This document shows positions 44,501 to 60,447 of a stretch of DNA of 64,000 nt, one piece after another (position 1 is the first letter of the stretch; every line of letters begins with the position of its first letter). The notes under the pieces were generated by a model, which was not told the origin of the DNA, did no database searches, and saw only the letters and a list, made by a program, of their open reading frames with translations. A program made the translations under genes and the position numbers. The stretch comes from Cristatella mucedo (taxonomy: Eukaryota > Bryozoa > Phylactolaemata > Cristatellidae). The stretch is taken from contig WPIO01000030.1 of assembly GCA_009760855.2 (NCBI GenBank), positions 4,037,001 to 4,101,000 of the forward strand, given 5' to 3'.

Positions 44501-46438
44501 TAAGAGAGCTACATTTTCTAGAGGTAAAATTCAGAGGAAGTCGCGACTTCCGGCATTGCTCGCTGACTTACGGTACAAACAACAATCCAACAGTGAGCTT
44601 GGCTAGGCAAGAGACATTGTAGAACTATAGCAAAGCTAGCGAGCGGCCGAGTCTTGTTCGAATCGTGGGCGTGCCTATAACTACTAACGTGTGGTATTGC
44701 TCTGAACTCAAACGTTCGCACAGCCACATCTTAAATGACGAGTGCTACAGGTCATGGCCATTTGGTCAATGAAGTATTGCCTTGACTTACGAGTGTCCCA
44801 ACCAACGAGTCTACCGAGAGACGAAAAGTCTCCTGGTCGATTTTTTGCTTTGACTTGAGAGCTAAAAATCGGATGCGAGCAAGCTGCAGAGGCCCCGCCG
44901 CTAGTTGGCGCAGCGAGCGCCACAGTTAGCACCGCAAGATTCGTCCAGCATCTCATATCTCACTCGTTCACTTTATGCGGCTAGCTTGTAGCTAAAGCAT
45001 CAGTGCTGTGCTCACATGTGTGCTGTCAGTTATTTAAAAAACTTTGCTCGTCGAGCGATGGATCCTAATAAAGTGAGTGCGAAGGACGGAAGAAGAAGCG
45101 GATGATGTGCGTTGAATTAAAGAAAGTTATGATCGAAAAACGTGACCAAGGTGGGAGTGTAGTCGACATGGAAAAGCAGAATGAGCGTAGCGCCTCTACG
45201 ATGCGCATCGTGCACTAGAGAAGAAGGATTCGATGAAGGCTGTAACGCCAGCCGAGGGCGTTCGAAAAATTTCTCAACAGCGGACGTGTATCCGTGAGAA
45301 TAAGGAGAAGCATTTAATTGTACGGCTGACGCAAACGCAACTCACATGAGACACTGTGACACAGGTCATAATCTGCGACAAGGCACAAGCTATTTAAGCT
45401 GATTTGCTGCAGCAAACCCCAGGCACTTCAACGGACGAGCCGAAGGGCGAGCCGTCTGAAGCCAGTCTGAGTTGGTTCGAGAATTTTAAAAAGAGGACCG
45501 GTATTATTCACTTCGCTGTCAGATGTGGTGAGGCATTGAGCGCGGCGGATATGAAGGCAGCTGAGGATTACCTCAAGGCCTTTGCTAAAATTTTAGCACC
45601 AGAATGATTCATCCCCCCAGCAAATCTTCAGCTGCGACGAGACATGACTCTTCTGAAGAAGATGTCAAGGAGGACTTGTATAACGGCAGAGGAGGAGATA
45701 ATGCTAGGCCGCGAACCCATGAAGGATAGGCCTCACTCTCGCACTGTGCACCAATGCGACCGGCGACTACAAGATTGATCCGCTGCTCTTGTGTCATCTG
45801 GAAATTCCCAGAGCCTTAAAGTCACACAGGATTCTGAAAAAGAAACTGCAGCTTATGTGGACAGCAAACCCGAGGGCGTGGGCCACCAGGCTTTTTGGAC
45901 TGGGTGAACTTGGCCTTTGATCCGGACGTTGGGATATATCTCCAGGAAAATAACCTACCCATGCAAGCCCTTCTCGTTCTGGACAATGCTACAGCTCCAT
46001 CACCTAACCTTGAAGATGACATTCTCGAAGAGTTGAGTTTTATACATTTTCTGTACATTCCACTCAATAAAAACCCTATCCTTAAGCTCACGGACCAGCA
46101 GGCAATATCTAGTTTCAAGAAGCTCTTCCCCAAGCACCTGTTCAGCCGCTGCTTTGAGGTGACGTGGAGCATGAACCACATACTTTGAGAGTTTTAGAAG
46201 GACCACTATAACATCGTGATTCGGAGCCTCGGAGTTATCGATATGACCTGGCAGGATGTTATAACCAGGACCTCGAGCTATGCGTAGAAGAAGCTGCGGC
46301 CTGAGGTTATGTCTGACACAGACTTTGAAAGACTCAAACCCGAAGCGGCACCTGTGGAGGAGATCGTATACCTCGGCAAGTTCATGGGCCTGGACATATA
46401 TTAAGAGGAAAGTCAAGAAAATACCTATAACACCTATA

Positions 46439-47337
46439 ACATTTTTCCGACAATCGAATATGTGTTATGATACCTTTCGAAAGACAAGTATGTTAGAACT
46501 GGGATCGAAGGCTCAGACGACTTCTGCATGAAAGGAAATATTCTTTATGCAAACCGCGCCTAACCCGGATGTTAACCGGAAGCAACAAAACTACAAATAA
46601 AAGATTTACCGATCTCTGCATCATGTGCGACTTGTATCCCAACTTGTCGAATCTTGGTAGATCGCTAGAGATACTTGAAGCTTGTTGAGGTGCATACTTG
46701 TGACTTTTATGCAGCTTTATTTCCAGGGTTGGTTGGTGTCTTATAAATTAAATAAATCGACGGATATTTCCCATATCGGAGCGAAATTTAAATGTGAGTT
46801 CAGCTCTGCTTTTTTTACCCTATTTTTAATATTTTTGATTTTTGTTTGATACAATTGGTTCTATATGTCCACGATTACGGAAAATAAAGCTCCAGGACGT
46901 TTGATGACTCGTATACAGCCAAATGTATCGAACCGAAATAAAAAAAATATTAAAAATAGGGTAAAAAGGCAGAGCTGAACTCGCATTTCAAATTTTCCGA
47001 TACATGAAATATTAGTCGATTTATTTAATTTACAAGGCACCAACCAACCCTAGAAATAAAGCTGCCTAAAAGTCACAAGTATGCACCTCAACAAGCTTCA
47101 AGCATCTCTAGCGATCTACCAAGATTCGACAAGCTGGGATACAAGTCGCATATGATGCAGAGATTGGTAAATCTTTTATTTGTACAATTTGTTGCTTCCT
47201 GTTTACATCCGGGTTAGACGTGGTTGGCATAGCCAATTTTTCTTTCATGTGGAAGTCGTCAGAACTTGCGATCCCAGTTCTAACATATTTGTCTTACGAA
47301 AGGTACCGTAAACACATATTTGATTGTCGGACAAATT
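46439..47337. repeat. Long inverted repeat (hairpin) inside the Tigger
   Basis: Left arm 46439-46867 and right arm 46911-47337 are reverse complements, with about 430-base arms and a spacer of about 43 bases. One 54-base stretch (left arm from about 46656) has a single mismatch; indels are few. Outer ends carry CCGACAATC / GATTGTCGG. Both arms include the TTTTTACCCTATTTTTAATA word. It interrupts the Tigger transposase frame, so it was inserted or formed later. No coding. Possibly a foldback/MITE-type element or a duplicated, inverted insertion. Confidence 0.9.
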
Positions 47338-47381
47338 GTACAGGCAATTCATGATATTCCCCTTTAAATATAAACTATAAT

Positions 47382-47508
47382 ATAATTCATTTGTATAGCA
47401 CCGTAAGATAACTTAATCTCTATTAAGGTGCTTAACATATGCCTCGGAGCTCGAGCCCACGACCTAGACCTGACCTTGGTCGGGTCGAGCACTGGGCCAA
47501 ACCAGCAC
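47382..47508 (-). mobile_element. SINE family A copy in the Tigger
   Basis: Minus strand: GCTGGTTTGGCCCAGTGC head, B box GGGCTCGAGCTCC, hairpin and ACAAATGAATTATA end. It lies between the hairpin element and the resumed transposase frame. Confidence 0.82.
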
Positions 47509-48020
47509 GTCGGATGAGGATGACATCAATGAGCTCATTGAGGAGCACTCCCAGGAACTGACAACGGAAGAGCTAAAGGAGCTACAGACGCAGTAGCACA
47601 TGAAGAGTTTGCTGGAAATAGATATCGAGCCGAGGAAGCTATCTCTACAAGTGAGATAAAGGAAAATTTGCGAATGTGGGAGAAACCTTCAGATGTTATT
47701 CAAAATGAACCAGCAGAAAAAGTTGCAACTGGGCGTGCGACGGAGCTATATAATGACATTTGCCTAACTCATTTCAGAAATATTCTGAAGGGGAGGATTA
47801 TATAGGTCTTATTGGAAAGATTTCTGTTGAAAACCCCTGCAGATGAAAGTGAGGAAAGCGTTGCGAAAAAGGTAAAAATCAGCCAATAAGATTCAGTTAT
47901 ACGTTTAAGCCTTTCTCCTCCTACTTCGTCCGTCAGCATCTTCAAGTCATCCGATGTCCAAGGTAAATTCTGTAAATGATACTTAATAAAACCAGTTTAT
48001 TGCAGTACATTTTATTTCCG

Positions 48021-48162
48021 AGCTGGTTTGGCCCAGTGGTTACGGTGCTCGCCCTGACCAAGGTCTGGCGGCCGAGGTCGTGAGCTCGAGCCCCTTGGCA
48101 TATGCGACGCACCTGAATAGAGATAAAAAAAAACTCTTAAGGTACTGTACAAATGAGTTGTA
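48021..48162 (+). mobile_element. SINE family A copy in the Tigger
   Basis: Near full length: AGCTGGTTTGGCCCAGTGG, GGTGCTCGCCCTGACCAAGG, B box GAGCTCGAGCCCC, a degraded hairpin and ACAAATGAGTTGTATA. Confidence 0.85.
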
Positions 48163-48385
48163 TATACAGTATATTGTACTGTTTTTATACGCAAAATTGG
48201 TTATTTATAAGTAAATTTTTTAATTCAAAACCACGTCACAAAAAATCGCGGTGTTTATTGGGGTCCGGAACAGATTAACGGCATTTCAATTCTTTTCAAT
48301 GAAGAAAATTGTTTTTACTTGTGTAAAATTTGAGTTACAAGCTCCATCGTGGGAAGAATTGAACTCGTAAGTCAAGGCACCACTG

Positions 48386-51430
<3,045 letters not shown>

Positions 51431-51488
51431 TACCACCATAAAATATAATTAATTTGTATAGCACCCTAAGAGAACTTAAATCCAAGTT
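51431..51488 (-). mobile_element. SINE family A tail fragment
   Basis: TATAATTAATTTGTATAGCA, then CCCTAAGAGAACTTAAATCC: the 3' end of a family A copy on the minus strand, ending where the plus-strand LINE starts. Confidence 0.6.
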
Positions 51489-52315
51489 TCAAAGTGACCT
51501 CTTGTGAGACGACCACATCAGCTCCACAATCAAGTCTGCCTACTTTCAGCTTCATAACATTGCTAAAATTCGGGCTTGTTTAGATAAGGATACCACGTCT
51601 GAGTTGGTCCATGGATTTGTGACATCCCGTCTTAACTTCTGTAACTCACTGCTTGCTGGCCTACCGGCATGTGCAATCAGGCGATTATAGCTGGTGGAAA
51701 ACACCGCAGCTAGGCTTGTCTGTCGCGAGCTTCGCAGTTAACACATCACACCACTTCTCGCCGACCTGCACTGGCTACCAGTCAAGCAACGGATTAACTT
51801 CAAGGTTTTGTTGCTCACTTTTAGGTCACTTCGTTCTTTGGCTCCAGCCTATCTCTTAAGATCTACTCCCCCACCAGGCCAGGCATCGTACTACCCACTT
51901 TTTGGAATCAATCTGTTTACCCATACCTCGTACAAACCTCAAATCCTTTGGAGACTGTGCATTTAGTTCGTATGCTCTCAAAGCCTGTAATTCACTCCCG
52001 ACTTGCGTCACAGCATCCCCTGACTTGATCACATTTAAAAAGAACTTGAAACACACCTATTTAGGACCACATTTAGTGGGTCCCTGTGATTCGTCCTTCG
52101 AGTGCTTACGTGTACTGACACTGTGCACGCTGCCACTAACCACACTTGCATGCTGACCCTGTGCATATCACCTCTAACCATGTTATTCTAGTTGTTTATC
52201 AAGCATGATGCTACTCACCATTCAATCGCGTTTCCCTTTGCAGCAAATGTAAAGCGCCTAGAAAGAGATTGAGTTCTCTGAGGGTGCTTTTTTAAGTGCA
52301 TTATTGTTATTATTA
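51489..52315 (+). mobile_element. L2/CR1-like LINE, 3' end
   Basis: Plus strand: DDHISSTIKSAYFQLHNIAK, IRACLDKDTTSELVHGFVTS, RLNFCNSLLAGLP, then LLADLHWLPVKQRINFKVLL with one stop between. The full 3' UTR and a terminal hairpin follow (AGCGCC 52253-52258, AGAGA/TCTCT inner stem, GGTGCT 52283-52288), then ATTATTGTTATTATT. Confidence 0.88.
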
Positions 52316-52428
52316 AATCTTTATTCGGGCGATTCACATATGCCACGGGGCTAGAGCTCACGACTTTGGTCAGACCTTGGTCGAGGCGAGCACCATACTC
52401 ACTGGGCCAAACCAGCTCGGCATTGTGT
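52316..52428 (-). mobile_element. SINE family A copy, lacking its tail hairpin
   Basis: Minus strand head GAGCTGGTTTGGCCCAGTG, GCTCGCCTCGACCAAGG and B box GAGCTCTAGCCCC. The tail is lost or merged with the adjacent LINE tail. Confidence 0.75.
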
Positions 52429-53270
52429 CTATCTTCTTTAGAGTTGAACGTGAGACTTCCGAAGCGTAGGGCCAGTATCCCAATATGATACATAGTGACT
52501 CGTGCGGATTGGCTGATTGGAACCAAGTAGACTAGGCTCGATGTCACTCTCCCTAAGAGTAGCCTAACCCACAGGCAATGGGGAGCACTTTTCTAGCTAG
52601 CAGGTCTAACAACCTAAGACTACTAAGCCTAGTGATAGGTATGCCACCCCTCTCAATGCCGGCATTTGAAAGAGCTGGACTCAAGGTATGCGACACAGCT
52701 GAGCATGCAGTGTTGGTGTAAGGGATTTACGCTCAGTGACTCAATTATCTCCTGGTCTCCACTTGTCAGGCCAGCGTTCTGTATTCTAGCTTCCGTGTAT
52801 TACCATTATTATGAAAGCAACTTCCGTCTACAATCGACGTAAACTCAAAAAGCGTGACCGTCAAGCTTGAACTTTGACGCGTGTCTTGAAAGCGGTAAGG
52901 CTAAGGTATTTGTTTAATTACGGTTGGCTTAGCAATTGCCCTTGACCCTGCATGACAATCTCATAACCATAAAAATCCTGACAACCAAGGCATCCTTCAA
53001 AGCTTTCTAGGTCAAGGCCAGACATCCTAAAATAATGCACTGATTCTTACACTATTAAAAACACCCTGACAAAAGCTTCTGAAACACGAAAAAAAATTCG
53101 CGCTAAGCTCTGATTGATTTTTTGAGGAACCGAAAGCGTGAAAATCAATTTAATTTTATAAAGCAGCTAAGTAAAATTCCATTCACTTACGTCAAAGCAG
53201 TAGCGTTTGTTTTAGATTTTTTAAAGCCCAGACGAGTTCGAGACTGATTGAAAGAATATAATCAAAGTTA
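52429..53270. other. No gene recognised
   Basis: 840 bases without recognised repeats or coding. Confidence 0.5.
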
Positions 53271-53582
53271 CAATACCAAATTTAAAGCTTGGCCATTGCA
53301 GCGCAGTGCTGGCGACGCCCAGACGAGATGAGAGGCGCCCGAGAAGTAGTCTTAAACACTGCCGAAAGATAGAGCAAAACAAGTAGAGAGACTTTAATTA
53401 AGTTTACATTCCGTCGAGGGCCCTATATACCCGAAGCAAAGCTGACTTTATGGAGTGACAAGCTCTAAATCCAGACTGCAACTTACTTGCCGGGCTTGGG
53501 GTTTCACGATACGAGATCAGCTGGTCTGCTACAACTCGCTCCGTTGTCTTTTATAGGAAAGATAGAAGGGAGGCTGGGCGGA

Positions 53583-53718
53583 AGCTTGGCCCAGTGGTTT
53601 AAGGTGCTCACCCTGACCAAGGTCTGGTCTAGGTCACGGGCTCGAGCCCTATGGCGTATGCGAAGCGCCTTAATAAAGATTAAGATCTCTTAGGGTGCTA
53701 CGCAAATGAATTATATAA
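53583..53718 (+). mobile_element. SINE family A, near full length
   Basis: Best example of the family: A-box region TGGCCCAGTGG (53587-53597), GGTGCTCACCCTGACCAAGG, B box GGGCTCGAGCCCT (about 53638-53650), then the tail hairpin AGCGCC (53664-53669) to GGTGCT (53694-53699) and CAAATGAATTATATAA. Inserted in the LINE. Confidence 0.88.
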
Positions 53719-53799
53719 GCTGCCCAGGTTCTCTTGGTCTGGAGTTGCTTTCTTAATTGATGGCCTAACAACAGCCTTTTTGAAAGGTGTAGGGTATGG

Positions 53800-54480
53800 A
53801 CATATTTGCCACGTTAAGCCACTGCTGGCCGATACTGCAAGCAATAACGGCTCGCCACAACCTGGTTCTGGGTCGCCTAATCGTGGCTCTTACGGTCACC
53901 GAGCTCTCCTGCATCTCGACAGGTCGCGCCGTCCCGCTCGCCCGGGGTTCGGCTCTCTAGCCGGACCTGGTCATCGACAACGGCACCGACGTGATCATAG
54001 CAATGCTGTTTGACGACAGCAAGGATGTCCTTGTGGTGTCGGCCAGGAAAAGGTTGATAAATACGAGGCCATAGCCCGGTCTTAGCTGACCGCTGGCTAC
54101 AGGACGGCAGTGGTGAGGCCCTTCGTGATCGGTGCCGTGGGTAGCTGATGGTCAGATAATGAAGCCTGCCTGAAGGACCTCAGCATTGCGCTCAAGGAAC
54201 GGACGGCATTGCTGCAGTTGTGCGTCTTGGACGCCATTTCCGGGTCGGAAGCCATGCGGTCCCTGTTCCTCAACCGTGAGTCGCGGGTGGCCCCCCCCCC
54301 CGCGGCCCCGGCAGGGCAGGGCTCCTCCGGCCAAGGCGCCATTATTTGTTCTAATATGTTAATATATCTTGATGTATTTGTGCAAGCAGTCGCGTACACC
54401 AGAAGACTGATGCTGTTTATTGTGGAACGAGGAGCCAGGCCGTAGCGGAGCCACGCTAGCGCATAACATTCTACACCTGT
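53800..54480 (+). mobile_element. Retroelement-like coding relic, copy 2
   Basis: Includes LVIDNGTDVIIAMLFDDSKD then VLVVSARKRL near 53970-54060, and PFVIGAV ... DNEACLKDLSIALKERTALL, QLCVLDAISGSEAMRSLFLN near 54115-54280, with intervening stops. The second part matches copy 1 at 38360. A long C run sits at about 54290. Family not identified; possibly the C-terminal part of a LINE polymerase. Confidence 0.5.
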
Positions 54481-54882
54481 GTGTCCGCTGTGCTCCTCTA
54501 GGAGGCTTCCCCGGAGTTGTACGCTGTCGCGGTAAGCAGACCCAACATATATGTAATCATGTTAGTTATGCATGGGAGTAGCAGATCTATGCACCGTACA
54601 AGTAGGACAGTGGGAATAGGGTCTAGAAGACTAGTAGTTTTCTTTAACTGGAAGATTATTCACAAGATGAGAGCATTCGAGGCCTCCTTGAAGGCAGACA
54701 TTGAGCTGGTTGGTGCACGGAATTGAGGAACACGATTCCTTAAGGGGTTGTTATTGGGGGATAAGAGTTCCAGATGAGATGCAGCTACCTTGGGGATGGA
54801 CTCTCCGATCTTGTCTATCTTGCTGACAAAGAAGCTAGAGAAGTAACCGGGTAGATCGCCACAAGGATTACTGGGTCTGGCC

Positions 54883-55045
54883 TGGTAGCCCAGGAGGTAA
54901 GGTGCTTGCTATCCACAACAAAGGTCGTGGGTATGAATCCTGCAGTGGGCGATCTGCTATTGCCAACTGCAAACAGTCGTGATCGCCATTAAGGCTCTTC
55001 TGCACCTTATACAAATGAGGCTGTTAAATCAGATAACATATTCTT
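54883..55045 (+). mobile_element. SINE family B copy
   Basis: CTGGTAGCCCAGGAGGTAAG, a B-box region GGTATGAATCC, GTGGGCGATCTGCTATTGCC and the end GAGGCTGTTAAATCAGATAA, in the plus orientation. It confirms the family's 5' to 3' order. Confidence 0.82.
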
Positions 55046-56207
55046 TGGTTAGAGCTAACCTGGGAGCGGTTAAGATAGCTGGTGGTAGAAGTCCGAATTC
55101 TTGGATTGTGCATCAATCAGTTGATTCAATAATATCCTAAAGTAGCTCGACTTGGCCTTAGCTTGGATTGATTGGTTTGACCTACTGTATGTAGTCTTTG
55201 TATGCTTGATGATGAAGAGTCAGTCCTGATCTTATGTATGCTTTCTCAAGCTTGCATTTAGTTGACCTAGCTAGTTTAATGCCTACGGTCAACCACGAGC
55301 CGTCTGGGCGGGGGGGGGGGGCACACATTGGGCTTAGTAAGCACTCGTTAAGCAGTCAGAGGGCACACGTCAGCAAGTGTTGTGTTGTAACATTCCATCA
55401 AAGATAACATGTCGGAAGAGGGACTGAGCAGCATGTCGAAGATATTGTCTGCCCCTTTCAGCCGTTGACAGGCCCGAGTTGCTGAGTTTTGCATCAATTA
55501 TAGATAACCATGTCCACACACTAGGAATCTTAAGTAAAAGGAATTGTATTAATATAGACGCTGTCACAAGTGGGGACTAGTTGGGCTGTGGCACTTAGGT
55601 CAAACCAGACCGAAAATGAAGCAGCATTTCTTAGCTGAGAAAATGACTACATGAGTGGAGGCATCGTGCTCATTCAAAGGCAAGCCGATTAGAAATAGCA
55701 TGCCCAAATTACGGGTAGACGTCACTAAAGTGATAGATGAACCAAGCTTGAGGGTGTCTTCTAGCTTGAAGGTGACATTTCACCTGCCCATAACTATTAG
55801 GTAGTTGGTCCTAATATACAAAACCTTGATGCAAGAGAGCGCCCCAGTACGAATGTCGTCAATTAGGTTGCAAGGGTAGAAAGCCAGACGAGCGTTAGAA
55901 AATTAGGCTTTGACGAATTGATAGGTAGATATAGCTGAGTATCATCGGCATATCAAGGAAAGCCAAGAGAGTGAACGTTGTAAAAAGAAAGGGGCTTAAA
56001 GCCAGCCATTCAAGAGTGGATAAGTAATTCTCGTTCAATGTACAATAAATCGCTAGTAAATATCGCTGTGATTCTTGAAGAGGCATTGACCTGCTTGCTG
56101 TAACTGAGGCATGGCAGAAATGGACTAACTGCCCGACCTATGCCAACCCAACATGCTTTTTTCTCCCACACGCCAAAGCAATAAAAACTGATGGCGAAGC
56201 CATCTGT

Positions 56208-56243
56208 CACTATTCACTAGTCACTATTCACTAGTCACTATTC
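56208..56243. repeat. 14-bp tandem repeat CACTATTCACTAGT
   Basis: About two and a half perfect units. Confidence 0.9.
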
Positions 56244-56354
56244 TGTCCTGCAAATATGTACGATTCTTGACCGAAACTAGGTGATATCGACTAACAACTT
56301 AAAAAATTACCAATGCAAGCCTTACGTGCTCCTTTTCCCCATGCCCGTAAGTTA

Positions 56355-56438
56355 ATGCTTCATTTGCAGCAAATGTAAAATGCCTAGAAAGAGATCCAGT
56401 TCTCTGAGGGTGCTATACAATGCATCATTATTAATGAA
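56355..56438 (+). mobile_element. LINE 3' tail fragment
   Basis: TTTGCAGCAAATGTAAAATG, then CCTAGAAAGAGATCCAGTTC, then TCTGAGGGTGCTATACAATGC and ATTATTAAT. Hairpin partly decayed. Confidence 0.75.
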
Positions 56439-56739
56439 ATCAGCCGATGTGGCCAACGGAACAGACCAGCTAGACTGGTATACTATGACTTCCAGATAGC
56501 TGAGGTCAACAAGTACCGGTCATCCCTAGCCTTTGTAGCATGGGTTAAGAGATATAGGCTCGGTCCATTTCTTTTCACCATGTATACTCCCCCTGAATGC
56601 ACGTCGACCGACTAACCAAACTACAAATTACAAATATTGTTTACGTTACGAGTGACATCTGCTACTCAATCTGTAGAAATAACAGCTGATAACAGCTGCA
56701 ACCACTTACAAAATTTCAATAGCCTAGTCAGCGCCAAGG

Positions 56740-56745
56740 TTTATT
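56740..56745 (-). promoter_or_regulatory. Candidate poly(A) signal of RUVBL1
   Basis: TTTATT on the plus strand, AATAAA on the gene strand, 127 bases after the stop codon. Confidence 0.6.
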
Positions 56746-56872
56746 ATGGCTCTCGAGCAACAAGAATAAAAACACAAGCTTTTGGCATGTAATATATACC
56801 ATACACAAATCTGAGGTACATACCAGGTACTCATCTGACCCACCGATGGCAACAGGGACTATTTTACAAAAT

Positions 56873-59508
<2,636 letters not shown>

Positions 59509-59989
59509 CTATTGCTCAACCTGGTCAAAATAAAACATATCTAGCAAACAAAGTGACCAAACTTTTGAGAAATATATTATGAAACGTGAATTGCATTAGG
59601 ATCACTAATGCCCATTTCGAAAAAGAAGCCACCGGGATAAAGCTATTCCTCCATGAATGCACTGGTGTCGGTCGGTTCTGAAGGTCTAAATAAATGTCTT
59701 GGGTCACGATACCTAGTATGTGATGCGGGACTCATCACCATTTCTGCCGCAACACCCCCATACCATGACAACTCTTCCCCTCCATGAATTAGACTGCTAT
59801 CTGCAGGGATTTTGGTGAGCAGGCTTAGTTTGATCGACAATGCAGGTACAGAATTCTCTTGCAGTAAGAAAAGTGTGTGAATTTCCTTTCTCACTTCATA
59901 CAACTCTACCCCAATCTTCAGGATCCCAGTGGATTTAAGCCTTACCCCAATCTACTTGGCTTACCGTATTTGTCGGGGACAGATGGGGG

Positions 59990-60115
59990 TTTTCTCTTTT
60001 CGACACCAATAATGCATACCAGCCTCATCTAATTGCCTTCTGATGGTATCACTGCTAACTCGCGTCCCAGACAATGCTTGCAGACTTTAAGCATGAGCCC
60101 ATGCCGACATAAAAA
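59990..60115 (-). pseudogene. Tc1-like HTH fragment
   Basis: Minus strand: ALSGTRVSSDTIRRQLDEAG, MHYWCRKEKTPICPRQIR. The VSxxTIRRxLxEAG helix-turn-helix pattern is that of Tc1-family transposases. It lies upstream of the first RUVBL1 exon found; it may be part of the element in the downstream intron or a separate copy. Confidence 0.65.
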
Positions 60116-60227
60116 CTCCGAGATGGTGTTTCCGCCTAGTGGTGAGGGGCAGCCCAACAGATGCATTTTCAGGGCTTACGGTCTTTACTTTTGTTTACAA
60201 CGTTAGGAAGGTAGCACTCTTCGGTAT

Positions 60228-60447
60228 TGTGCTTATGCGTGCTGACCCTGCGCATGCTGCCACTAACCACATTTGCATGCTGACCCTGTGCACGTCACCC
60301 CTAACCATGTTATTCATGCTGTTTATCAAGCATGATATTACTCACCATTCAATTGCATTTCCCTTTGCAGCAAATGTAAAGCACCTATGAAGAGATTGAG
60401 TTCTCTGAGGGCGCTTTATCAAGTGCATTATTATTACTATTGTTGTT
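60228..60447 (+). mobile_element. LINE 3' UTR and tail
   Basis: GCTTATGCGTGCTGACCCTG, the TTTGCATGCTGACCCTGTGC block, hairpin (AGCACC ... GGCGCT) and ATTATTATTACTATTGTTG. No RT part. Confidence 0.85.

Larger units (their letters stand above)
45058..47880 (+). pseudogene. Tigger transposase pseudogene (TIGD1-like)
   Basis: Frames in order: MDPNKVSAKDGRR at 45058; a degraded HTH region (MCVELKKVMIEKRDQGGSVV); a CENP-B-type second domain (SEASLSWFENFKKRTGIIHF, then EALSAADMKAAEDYLKAFAK); QIFSCDET carrying the first catalytic Asp; LLKKMSRRTCITAEEEIM; NNLPMQALLVLDNATAPSP with the second Asp; and PILKLTDQQAISSFKKLFPK with the third. The C-terminal part is split: EEIVYLGKFMGLDIY at about 46390 continues as DEDDINELIEEHSQELTTEE at about 47518. 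In-frame stops and shifts occur throughout. Confidence 0.88.
44772..48385 (+). mobile_element. Tigger/pogo-type DNA transposon with nested insertions
   Basis: Terminal inverted repeats are recognisable: the right end reads inward CAGTGGTGCCTTGACTTACG from 48385 with TA just outside, and the left end at 44772 reads AAGTATTGCCTTGACTTACG. Between them is a broken transposase (45058-47880). Removing the hairpin element and two SINEs leaves roughly 2.4 kb, the usual length of Tigger elements. It is therefore an almost complete but dead copy. Confidence 0.85.
53271..55980 (-). mobile_element. L2/CR1-like LINE copies, heavily interrupted
   Basis: Minus strand. RT N-terminal region at about 53290-53580 and 53720-53800 (same blocks as 16.8-17.2 kb and 34.9-35.7 kb). 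The region upstream of the RT at about 54540-54870 and 55040-55470 matches 35.78-36.5 kb. A further, more diverged RT fragment lies at 55470-55980, including the reverse of a [13 protein letters not shown] region. Interrupted by SINE A, the retroelement relic copy 2 and SINE B. No intact frame. Confidence 0.75.

Noticed and set aside
44518..44956. Minus-strand frames of 69 and 82 residues
   Set aside because: They overlap the left end of the Tigger element and carry no motif.
53583..53718. tRNA gene (also 37413-37580, 48021-48162, 54883-55045)
   Set aside because: A and B boxes are followed by shared non-tRNA bodies and tails in many copies, so these are SINEs.
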